Source: Nitrosopumilaceae archaeon (GTDB taxonomy: Archaea; Thermoproteota; Nitrososphaeria; Nitrososphaerales; Nitrosopumilaceae). Taken from it: a DNA stretch of 12,141 nucleotides. Positions 7,417 to 12,141 of this stretch are shown in pieces. The position numbers were made by a program, and so were the translations under genes. Position 1 is the first letter of the stretch; every line of letters begins with the position of its first letter. Where the stretch lies: assembly GCA_021296165.1 (NCBI GenBank), contig JAGWAW010000030.1, positions 1-12,141 on the forward strand. The letters run 5' to 3'. The notes under the pieces are model-generated. The model worked only from the letters and a program-made list of their open reading frames with translations, had not been told where the DNA came from and made no database searches.

Positions 7417-8042
7417 CGGCGCTGTCGTTTCTACAGTCGTTATTCCTTCAGGAGGGCGGCGGGTTCTTGGATTTTCTGGGCGGGGACCGGGGGACGTTCG
7501 GCAGTGACGACCCCATCATAGTGGGCATGATAGCCTCGGCGTTCGCCGTGGCCGGGTTCGGCATCATGCTGAACCTGATGAACTCAGCCATCCGCAAGAA
7601 GATGGTGGACATGGTAAAGTGGCGACGCATAATGAAGGAGACCCGGGCCTTCAACAAGGAGAGGATGGCCGCGTACCGATCCCACGACAAGGCCCAGATA
7701 GACCAGGTCAACAAAAAGTCCGCCTACATGAACAAGCTCAACATGGAGATGATGCAGATGAACCTGCGGCCCATGATGATCACGTTCGTGCCCCTGATAC
7801 TGATCTTCTATTTTGTGCTGCCGTACCTCTTCTCGTATACGGTAGCCGTGTCGCCGGTGCCCCTCAACGTTATACCCGGGGACCTGTTCCAACTGACCTG
7901 CACCGCCGAGCAGGCAGCGGATCCAGAACACGTCTGCCAGACCGAGAACGCCGTCTTCTTGTGGGCGTGGTACTTTTTGTCGTCCATAGCGTTCAGCGGA
8001 ATAATTATGAAGATAACCAAGACCACCATGGATCTCCATTGA
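7413..8042 (+). CDS. EMC3/TMCO1-like (DUF106) membrane insertase, Oxa1 superfamily
   Basis: This 209-residue membrane protein matches the archaeal DUF106 family (also called Ylp1), relatives of Oxa1/YidC and of eukaryotic EMC3, TMCO1 and GET1, which help insert membrane proteins. TM1 is at about 35-57, followed by a long charged cytoplasmic helical hairpin at about 60-112 (K/R/E/M-rich, with MNKLNMEMMQMNLRP). TM2 is at about 119-142 and TM3 at about 178-200, with a short basic tail. This is the standard three-helix layout. The external loop between TM2 and TM3 holds two cysteines (about 163 and 175) that could form a disulfide. The Met-rich cytoplasmic hairpin suits binding of hydrophobic nascent chains (inference). 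The ATG overlaps the adkA stop (ATGA). The position after secY-adk is the usual archaeal one. Confidence 0.9.
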   Translation: MTALSFLQSLFLQEGGGFLDFLGGDRGTFGSDDPIIVGMIASAFAVAGFGIMLNLMNSAIRKKMVDMVKWRRIMKETRAFNKERMAAYRSHDKAQIDQVNKKSAYMNKLNMEMMQMNLRPMMITFVPLILIFYFVLPYLFSYTVAVSPVPLNVIPGDLFQLTCTAEQAADPEHVCQTENAVFLWAWYFLSSIAFSGIIMKITKTTMDLH

Positions 8043-8599
8043 CCCGCTCCATCGTGATATCCGGACCTCCTGCGGTGGGCAAGTCCACCGTGGCTCGCAT
8101 ACTGGCCGAAAGGTACGACATGGAGTGGCTGGACGGAGGAAGCATGCTCAAGGAGCTGGCCCGCGAGAAGGGGTTTGATCCATCCGGCGAGGACTGGTGG
8201 GACACCACCGAGGGGATGAAGTTCATGGATGTCCGGGAGAAGGACTTTGGGATAGACATACGCGTCGACGACCTCCTAACGGAGAGGTGCAATGGCGGCG
8301 GGGTTGTGGTCACTAGCTACACCTTGCCTTGGCTACAGAACGACGCGGTGAAGGTGTGGCTGGAGTGCTCCCGGCACGTCAGCGCCAGCCGGCTGCAGGG
8401 CCGCGACGGCGTGGGGGCCGAGGAGGCCTACCGCATAGCCCAGAGCCGCTACGACCGCAACGTGGATCTGTACCGGCGCCACTACAACTTCCAGTTTGGC
8501 CGCGACGACTCGGTGTTTGATATCGTGGTGCAGACAGACGGCAAGGACGTGGGGCAGGTCGTGGCCGAGCTGGCTGAGCGGCTGGATGAGATGAGATGA
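8039..8599 (+). CDS. cmk: Cytidylate kinase, archaeal type (divergent)
   Basis: This P-loop kinase of about 186 residues probably phosphorylates CMP/dCMP. The call rests on position (DUF106-cmk-cbf5 is the archaeal order), on SGPPAVGKST (residues 8-17) and on a C-terminal part resembling archaeal Cmk: VKVWLECSRHVSASRLQGRDG, then SRYDRNVDLYRRHYN and DDSVFDIVVQT. The frame is open upstream to 7619 inside the previous gene. The best start is TTG at 8039, which overlaps the previous stop as TTGA, just as other genes here overlap as ATGA, and places MTRSIVISGPP at the first strand. GTG 8054 is a less likely alternative. The family motif usually written (D/E)GR-x-x-x-W is replaced by TSYTLPW (about 94-100), so substrate contacts may differ. 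Confidence 0.8.
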   Translation: MTRSIVISGPPAVGKSTVARILAERYDMEWLDGGSMLKELAREKGFDPSGEDWWDTTEGMKFMDVREKDFGIDIRVDDLLTERCNGGGVVVTSYTLPWLQNDAVKVWLECSRHVSASRLQGRDGVGAEEAYRIAQSRYDRNVDLYRRHYNFQFGRDDSVFDIVVQTDGKDVGQVVAELAERLDEMR

Positions 8600-9591
8600 C
8601 GCTTCCCCAGCTGGACGATCTGGTGGAGGTGGATCAGGACATAACGGATCCGGCCCACGGCACACCCTACAACCAGAGGGAGATGGCACAACTGCTGCAG
8701 TATGGGATAATCCTGCTGGACAAGCCGCCTGGCCCCACCAGCCACGAGGCGGTGGCTTGGACCAAGCGCATACTGGGGCTGCCCAAGGTGGGCCACAGCG
8801 GTACGCTGGACCCGCAGGTCTCCGGAGTGCTGCCGCTGGGGCTGGGGGAGGCCACCAAGGCACTGGGAGTGCTGCTGTACGGGCCCAAGGAGTACCACGC
8901 GGTGTGCCGGTTCCACTCGATGCCATCAGACGGGGACCTCAAGGCCATACTGGAGGAGTTCACCGGCCCGCTATACCAGCGCCCCCCGCAGCGCTCCAGC
9001 GTCCTGCGCCGCACCCGCACCAGAACCATACACGAGATCGAGCTACTGGAGCAGAAGGAGAGGCTGGCACTGATGCGCATAGTGTGCGAGTCGGGCACCT
9101 ACATCCGTAAACTCTTCTACGACATGGGTGAAGTTCTGGGACCCGGAGCCACGATGGTGGAGCTGCGCCGCACTCGGGTGAGCCAGTTTGGCGAGGACGA
9201 CGGCTTGGTGACGCTGCACCGGCTCGCTGACGCTTTCGCGGTATGGAAGGAGACGGGGGATGTCTCCGGGCTCGCCCCGCTGGTGCGTCCTGTGGAGGAT
9301 GCCCTCTCGGAGCTCAAGTCGGTGGTGATCCGGGACTCGGCAGTGGATGCCCTGTGCCACGGGGCCCAGCTGGCCGTGCCCGGAATACTCCAGCTCTCGC
9401 CGGGGATGTCCCGGGGGGACGAGGCGGCCGTATACACGCAGAAGGGGGAGGCGGTGGCGCTGGTAAAGTGCACCATGTCCGAGTCGGACATCCTGGACTC
9501 CACCAAAGGCCACTGCTTCGAGACCAAGCGGATCATAATGGCCCCGGGCACGTATCCCCGGCGGTGGCGCTCCAAGGGAAAGCGCGAATAA
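8596..9591 (+). CDS. cbf5: tRNA/rRNA pseudouridine synthase Cbf5 (archaeal dyskerin, TruB family)
   Basis: This 331-residue protein is Cbf5, the catalytic subunit of the H/ACA guide-RNA particle (with Nop10, Gar1 and L7Ae), which can also act on tRNA U55. The catalytic domain contains KVGHSGTLDPQVSGVLPLGL (64-83) with the catalytic aspartate at about D72, followed by ATKAL, the YHAV strand, LYQRPPQRSSVLRR (126-139) and the family-typical SGTYIRKL (166-173). The C-terminal PUA domain spans about 241-320 (SVVIRDSAVDALCHGAQLAVPGI, GDEAAVYTQKGEAVALV, IMAPGTYPRRW). N-terminal and total lengths are normal for archaea. The ATG overlaps the cmk stop by four bases. The next gene starts directly after its stop. 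Confidence 0.96.
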   Translation: MTLPQLDDLVEVDQDITDPAHGTPYNQREMAQLLQYGIILLDKPPGPTSHEAVAWTKRILGLPKVGHSGTLDPQVSGVLPLGLGEATKALGVLLYGPKEYHAVCRFHSMPSDGDLKAILEEFTGPLYQRPPQRSSVLRRTRTRTIHEIELLEQKERLALMRIVCESGTYIRKLFYDMGEVLGPGATMVELRRTRVSQFGEDDGLVTLHRLADAFAVWKETGDVSGLAPLVRPVEDALSELKSVVIRDSAVDALCHGAQLAVPGILQLSPGMSRGDEAAVYTQKGEAVALVKCTMSESDILDSTKGHCFETKRIIMAPGTYPRRWRSKGKRE

Positions 9592-10029
9592 TTGGCTCGA
9601 AGGACCCTTGGTATATTCATGGCGGCTGGAGCCGCGTCGGGTCTGCTGGCCGGGCTGCTGCTCATGGATACCTCTGGTGGGGGTATAGTGTACGTGGAGG
9701 GACCATCTATAACCGTGGACGCGGATCGCCGCGACTATCAAAAGGGGAATATGGTGACTGCCATCATAGTGAACAGCGGGAGCGTTCCGCTGGAGTCGGA
9801 CGGCTCGTGGGGATTCCGCGTCACCGGCCTCTCGGGCATGCTCATGTACGAGGCTGTAGGGAGCGAGGCGGACGTACTGGAACCGGGTCTGCGCGCCACC
9901 ATGACGTGGGACCAGATCAAGGATGACGGGGACGCGGCGCTGGAGGGGCTGTACCGCATCTCCGTGGAGGGGTACGGTCCGGGCGGGGAGTCTGTACGGG
10001 ACTCGGCAACGTTCTCCATATGGAAGTAG
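9592..10029 (+). CDS. Uncharacterised membrane-anchored/exported beta-sandwich protein
   Basis: I do not recognise a named family. With TTG at 9592, immediately after the cbf5 stop, the product has 145 residues. Its N-terminus is ARR followed by a hydrophobic stretch (about 6-25), either a signal peptide or a membrane anchor. ATG 9619 would remove the arginines and start inside the hydrophobic stretch, so TTG is preferred although the ribosome-binding site is poor. The rest is predicted extracellular and strand-rich. ITVDADRRDYQKGNMVTAIIVNSGSVPL (about 40-67), then DVLEPGLRATMTWDQIKDDG (about 92-111) and EGLYRISVEGYG, resembles small Ig-like domains such as BsuPI-type folds, in which L-PG...W-G..Y recurs; this comparison is by eye. 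It has no cysteines. It is probably the last gene of the operon. Its export would depend on SecY encoded upstream, but no functional link is shown. Confidence 0.7.
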   Translation: MARRTLGIFMAAGAASGLLAGLLLMDTSGGGIVYVEGPSITVDADRRDYQKGNMVTAIIVNSGSVPLESDGSWGFRVTGLSGMLMYEAVGSEADVLEPGLRATMTWDQIKDDGDAALEGLYRISVEGYGPGGESVRDSATFSIWK

Positions 10030-10056
10030 GCATCAGCCGGCAGGCCGAACGTAGAA

Positions 10057-10158
10057 TGGCGCCGGGAGGGAGATTCGAACTCCCGTTCCCTTGCGGGAAC
10101 GCGCTCTGTGGTCGCGTGATCTCCAAGCGCGCGCCCTACCAGGCTAGGCGACCCCGGC
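10057..10158 (-). tRNA. tRNA-Ser(GGA), with a 15-nt intron and encoded CCA
   Basis: Read on the minus strand from 10158: acceptor GCCGGGG pairs with TCCCGGC (one G-U). The D arm has three pairs (GCC/GGC), as in class II tRNAs. The anticodon stem CGCGC/GCGCG closes perfectly only if a 15-nt intron is removed. The long variable arm is GTTCCC-GCAA-GGGAAC, and the T arm is GGGAG-TTCGAAT-CTCCC. The discriminator is G and CCA is encoded (10059-10057). The anticodon GGA lies at 10124-10122 and reads UCC/UCU. The long variable arm and G73 agree with serine. Confidence 0.92.
10106..10120 (-). other. Predicted tRNA intron (anticodon loop, position 37/38)
   Basis: Removing 15 nt here restores a seven-base anticodon loop and a five-pair stem. 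CCA in the intron can pair with T33-G34-G35, leaving a three-base bulge (CAG) before the 3' exon, as in a relaxed bulge-helix-bulge cut by the archaeal splicing endonuclease. The exact boundaries could slide by one or two bases. Confidence 0.75.
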
Positions 10159-10183
10159 AGCGTCCACAGTGTCTGGCGGGCCG

Positions 10184-10190
10184 TAATTAA
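10184..10190 (-). promoter_or_regulatory. TATA-like box of tRNA-Ser
   Basis: TAATTAA (TTAATTA on the minus strand) is centred about 29 nt upstream of the tRNA-Ser 5' end at 10158, in the otherwise GC-rich spacer between the two tRNAs. The two tRNAs therefore appear to be separately transcribed. Confidence 0.5.
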
Positions 10191-10229
10191 CCATTCGAAC
10201 CGTAACGCCGGAGGCGCGCCAGCATAGTA

Positions 10230-10308
10230 TGGTGCTCCCGCCGGGATTTGAACCCGGGATCACTGCCTTGAGAGGGCAGTATGCTTAACCGGACTACACC
10301 ACAGGAGC
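10230..10308 (-). tRNA. tRNA-Glu(CTC) with encoded CCA
   Basis: Read on the minus strand from 10308: acceptor GCTCCTG pairs with CGGGAGC (one T-G). The D arm is GTG/CAT, the anticodon stem CTGCC/GGCAG with loop CTCTCAA, the variable loop TGATC, and the T arm CCGGG-TTCAAAT-CCCGG. The discriminator is A and CCA is encoded (10232-10230). The anticodon CTC at 10272-10270 reads GAG. No intron is present. Confidence 0.95.
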
Positions 10309-10333
10309 CCCGATACCCTCCCACATGTCTCAA

Positions 10334-10339
10334 TTTAAA
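10334..10339 (-). promoter_or_regulatory. TATA-like box of tRNA-Glu
   Basis: TTTAAA is centred about 28 nt upstream of the tRNA-Glu 5' end at 10308, predicting a start within about two bases of the mature end. Confidence 0.6.
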
Positions 10340-10462
10340 CGCAAGGCATTTGACCGCGGGACTTGCCCAAACACCTGCAGCCTCCACCGGCCCCCCGGGG
10401 ATGGCAATCGCATACTTGGGGGAGCATACGGCGGCCCGGCTCCGGCCAAGCGGTGGCCGGCC

Positions 10463-10470
10463 AATTTACG
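10463..10470 (+). promoter_or_regulatory. Weak TATA-like box before the 10489 gene
   Basis: AATTTACG stands out in a GC-rich stretch and is centred about 23 nt before ATG 10489. It is a poorer match than the other boxes in the window and slightly close, so it supports that start only weakly. Confidence 0.35.
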
Positions 10471-10488
10471 GAGCCGCGCATTCGGTGT

Positions 10489-11460
10489 ATGTCCAGAAGG
10501 TCGTCAGGGAATGCGGATCTCCCCAAAGTCATCGGTGTCCGATGGGGCCATATGTCCTCTGATGCTCAAATAGACGGACAGCTCATACTGCGTGTGGACG
10601 TGACCCCGGTTCTGGACGGGTTATGTCCGGCCGGAAGCCCGGTAGCGCTGGCCGGGTGTCGTCTGGACGGTACCAACTCGGAGTCGTGCGCGCACGACTT
10701 GGTGGTCTTTGACGGCTCGGGCGGGCCGCCGGAGATGGTGCAGCGGGGAGACGGCACGGCCATCATACACCACGCCTCGTTGGGCGAGACGCGCCCTGCT
10801 GTCCTGATACGGTTCACGAATCTCCAGATTCTGAGGGACGGCGACATGAGCCTAGCCCCGTTTTTGGAGGGCATAAAGCGTCAACGGAGCAAGCTGTTTG
10901 CGTCCTGTATCCGGGACGGCGCCGTCGAGTCGGTCCTGTGTTCGCAGCGCGCCGTGCAGTCGGATACTGCGGACGTTGCTTCGTGCTGGCAAAAATGCGC
11001 CACTCTGTGCCTGGCCGACGCTGCATTGCTGTCGCACGACCGTCTGCCTTCGTCCCACACGCTGGACGGGCTCCGGCAAGCAAGGGATGGAACCGGCATA
11101 CCGGCCTTGGTGTCACGGTCGCTTGGCGTGGAGCGAGCCACGCCGTCGCTTCTTGCACGGATGCGCGAGTCGGCCGCGGCTCTCTCTGGCATGGCAGGCC
11201 TGATACCGCCGGCTGTGGTGAAGATCAAGGCTACATCGCTGCAGCGCGACGGCCGGCTGGCCGACTGCTACTACTACTTGTGCCGCGTGGGCAGGGACAG
11301 CATGTTCACACTGAGCGCATCCGCCGGCGACAAGGCCACCGTGTGGTATGCGTCCCGTATATCCTTGGACGCGGAACGGGATGCCGCGTCGGTACGTAGA
11401 AACGCCTTGGCGGTACGGGGTGCTGCAGACCGCATTTTGGAGGGACTGGCCGGGCGGTAG
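10489..11460 (+). CDS. Uncharacterised cysteine-rich cytoplasmic protein
   Basis: I do not recognise this gene. ATG 10489 gives 323 residues; ATG 10552 (beginning MSSDAQIDGQLILRVDVTP) gives 302 and fits equally well as a protein; the frame is open as far back as 10363. The only hint for 10489 is a weak TATA-like box upstream, and neither start has a clear ribosome-binding site. There is no signal peptide or membrane helix. From 10552 on there are about ten cysteines, including CWQKCATLC in the middle and CYYYLC near the end, without a standard zinc-finger spacing. The N-terminal half looks beta-rich (LILRVDVTPVLDGLCPAGSPVALAGC) and the later half helical (ALVSRSLGVERATPSLLARMRESAAALSGM). Third-position GC bias and clean stop-free length argue that it is real. 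It is transcribed away from the tRNAs, alone, with no functional context. Confidence 0.7.
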   Translation: MSRRSSGNADLPKVIGVRWGHMSSDAQIDGQLILRVDVTPVLDGLCPAGSPVALAGCRLDGTNSESCAHDLVVFDGSGGPPEMVQRGDGTAIIHHASLGETRPAVLIRFTNLQILRDGDMSLAPFLEGIKRQRSKLFASCIRDGAVESVLCSQRAVQSDTADVASCWQKCATLCLADAALLSHDRLPSSHTLDGLRQARDGTGIPALVSRSLGVERATPSLLARMRESAAALSGMAGLIPPAVVKIKATSLQRDGRLADCYYYLCRVGRDSMFTLSASAGDKATVWYASRISLDAERDAASVRRNALAVRGAADRILEGLAGR

Positions 11461-11492
11461 GATGATTGCGGTGCTTGCGCCGCACCAGCTCA

Positions 11493-11522
11493 GTTAATAA
11501 TATATAAAGGAATATTATTAAC
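11493..11522. repeat. Perfect AT-rich inverted repeat (11-bp arms, 8-bp spacer)
   Basis: GTTAATAATAT (11493-11503) and its exact reverse complement ATATTATTAAC (11512-11522) flank ATAAAGGA. The element contains a strong TATA-like TATATAAA (11501-11508) and ends 19 bases before the TATA box of the small Cys-rich gene. It could be an operator for a dimeric regulator, a second promoter, or a transcript-end hairpin of the preceding gene; no T-tract follows, which weakens the last option. Confidence 0.85.
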
Positions 11523-11540
11523 ATACATCGGTGGGCAAGC

Positions 11541-11547
11541 TTTAAAA
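11541..11547 (+). promoter_or_regulatory. TATA box of the small Cys-rich gene
   Basis: TTTAAAA is centred 27 nt before ATG 11571, predicting a leaderless transcript that starts at the ATG. No Shine-Dalgarno site is present before the gene, in agreement. Confidence 0.65.
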
Positions 11548-11570
11548 GCCGAATTTTCGCATAGTATAGC

Positions 11571-11705
11571 ATGTCGAATGCAGCCTGCGGATGCGAGGCA
11601 TCTAAGGAAAACGGCGTAGAGTGCGACTGTACACTACAGAGCGCGTGCTTTTGTGACGCCACCTGTACCTGCACGCTTGACGTCTGTAAGGATACAGAAC
11701 ACTGA
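11571..11705 (+). CDS. 44-residue cysteine-rich, metallothionein-like protein
   Basis: A short open frame encodes 44 residues with nine cysteines (positions 6, 8, 18, 20, 26, 28, 32, 34, 39). Eight of them form four CxC pairs: CGC, CDC, CFC and CTC. The rest is small, polar and acidic, with no aromatic residue except one Phe. Closely spaced CxC pairs in a tiny protein are the pattern of metallothioneins and other thiolate metal binders, so binding of Zn, Cu or a similar soft metal is a reasonable inference; sequence alone cannot name the metal. I do not recognise a known family. Support for a real gene: a TATA box exactly 27 nt upstream, a T-rich stretch right after the stop, and the perfect inverted repeat just ahead of the promoter, which suggests regulation. 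It may also be a redox or signalling peptide. Confidence 0.7.
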   Translation: MSNAACGCEASKENGVECDCTLQSACFCDATCTCTLDVCKDTEH

Positions 11706-11710
11706 TCGCG

Positions 11711-11728
11711 TCTCTTTCTTACCTTTTT
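11711..11728 (+). terminator. Pyrimidine/T-rich terminator after the Cys-rich gene
   Basis: TCTCTTTCTTACCTTTTT begins five bases after the stop at 11705. Archaeal RNA polymerase terminates at such T-rich stretches without needing a hairpin. It is the clearest T-rich run in the window's intergenic regions. Confidence 0.5.
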
Positions 11729-11851
11729 GGATATGTCGGGCCGCGGGTACGCGCGACACGTCCAAGCCATTATCATACAGCGGTGGCTTGCGGAGTGGGT
11801 GACGCAGATTGGGCCTTGGATGCAGATCGCATGCATTCCGGCACCGGAGTA

Positions 11852-12016
11852 CTACTCCTCCTCATCCAGTCCCCACGACTTTACAAGTTCCTTCTGGAAT
11901 GTGCCTGCCTGCTTTTCGTTCAGGGCAAAACCACAGTTCTTGTGGGTGGGCACGACGATCATGCCGTCCAGCTTGAACTCCACTTCGTACATATGCACCT
12001 TGGCGCATTCGCACAT
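11852..12016 (-). CDS. Small 54-residue protein with N-terminal CxC
   Basis: A short minus-strand frame encodes 54 residues starting MCECAKVHMYEVEFKLDG and ending KSWGLDEEE. It looks coding: an amphipathic strand (MYEVEFKLDGMIVVP), a third cysteine in THKNCGF, then a charged helix (NEKQAGTFQKELVKSWGL) and an acidic tail. CEC plus H25/C28 could make a one-metal site (C2, C4, H25 or H8, C28), an inference. I do not recognise the family. A TATA-like box lies 28 nt upstream of the ATG, giving a leaderless start. It is convergent with the Cys-rich 44-residue gene, 146 bases away, and no T-rich terminator follows it on its own strand. Overlapping frames on the plus strand have no promoter and poor composition, so this frame is preferred. 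Confidence 0.65.
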   Translation of the reverse strand: MCECAKVHMYEVEFKLDGMIVVPTHKNCGFALNEKQAGTFQKELVKSWGLDEEE

Positions 12017-12040
12017 TGTGGAATGGGCCGAGCCCCTCGC

Positions 12041-12047
12041 TATATTT
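12041..12047 (-). promoter_or_regulatory. TATA box of the 54-residue gene
   Basis: TATATTT on the plus strand (AAATATA on the minus strand) is centred 28 nt upstream of the ATG at 12016. It predicts transcription from about 12016-12018 and hence a leaderless mRNA. Confidence 0.6.
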
Positions 12048-12085
12048 GCCTATGGGTAGCAAGACAGCGTTTCATAATTCGTGAC

Positions 12086-12141
12086 CTAACGCGACTTGGA
12101 CAGCCCGGCCACCATGCGGATCCCAGACCGCGCGGGGCGGC
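12086..12141 (-). CDS. Possible 3' end of a leftward gene (partial, right edge)
   Basis: One minus-strand frame entering from the right edge reads RPARSGIRMVAGLSKSR and stops at TAG (12088-12086). It would end about 40 bases before the TATA box of the 54-residue gene, a sensible spacing. Only 17 residues are visible, so neither the product nor the reality of the gene can be established; another minus frame is open until 12073 or so. Confidence 0.25.
   Translation of the reverse strand, partial: RPARSGIRMVAGLSKSR

Noticed and set aside
10309..10488. 180-base stretch between tRNA-Glu and the 10489 gene, with open frames running through it
   Set aside because: The frames give Pro/Arg-rich sequence without promoter support. 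Apart from the two TATA-like boxes listed I see nothing here.
11466..11486. GC-rich GGTGC/GCACC inverted repeat just after the 10489 gene
   Set aside because: The arms are only five bases with a seven-base spacer in GC-rich DNA, and no T-tract follows. It is expected by chance.
11727..12059. Plus-strand open frame of 110 codons
   Set aside because: It begins in the T-rich terminator-like stretch, has no TATA box or ribosome-binding site, and covers the 54-residue minus gene antisense, with Ser runs arising from the GAG/GAT codons of that gene.
11862..12062. Minus-strand frame of 66 codons overlapping the 54-residue gene
   Set aside because: Its ATG lies upstream of the predicted transcription start, across the TATA box, and its product is Arg/His/Pro-rich out-of-frame sequence. 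The frame starting at 12016 fits the promoter.
1..12141. CRISPR array or long direct repeats
   Set aside because: No regularly spaced repeats were seen at DNA level. The LVIVD units repeat only loosely as protein-level motifs.

Overview
The window looks like chromosome from a high-GC thaumarchaeote (Nitrososphaerota), and its gene content and style are consistent with the Cenarchaeum lineage. The archaeal calls rest on several points. The ribosomal proteins (L18, S5, L30, L15) have archaeal-type sequences. The string SecY, archaeal adenylate kinase, EMC3/DUF106, cytidylate kinase, Cbf5 is the archaeal arrangement of the distal spc region. One tRNA has an intron next to the anticodon. TATA boxes lie about 25-29 nt upstream of genes, and Ile is often coded by ATA despite the high GC. 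The species assignment is inference; no 16S or other marker is present.

Layout. (1) 1-566, minus: the 5' part of a gene running off the left edge, probably an IS605-type OrfB/TnpB-like protein. (2) 676-3240, plus, divergent from it: an 854-residue secreted protein built almost entirely of LVIVD-type beta-propeller repeats (about 16 units). (3) 3377-10029, plus: a compact nine-gene operon, rpl18-rps5-rpl30-rpl15-secY-adkA-EMC3/DUF106-cmk-cbf5 plus an uncharacterised exported protein. Its genes overlap by 4-8 nt or are separated by 0-10 nt, so the unit couples ribosome assembly, membrane-protein insertion, nucleotide phosphorylation and RNA pseudouridylation. (4) 10057-10308, minus: tRNA-Ser(GGA) with a 15-nt intron and tRNA-Glu(CTC), each with encoded CCA and its own TATA box. 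(5) 10489-11460, plus: a Cys-rich protein I do not recognise. (6) 11461-12141: a region of very small genes, namely a 44-residue protein with nine cysteines (metallothionein-like), preceded by a perfect AT-rich inverted repeat, and a convergent 54-residue CxC protein. A possible gene end lies at the right edge.

At the head of almost every transcription unit, a TATA-like box is centred 23-29 nt before the start codon. This predicts leaderless mRNAs for unit-leading genes. Genes inside the operon use start/stop overlaps or Shine-Dalgarno sites resembling GGAGGTGAT. This regularity is what supports the two tiny genes on the right, and those genes together with the palindrome are the most novel-looking part of the window.
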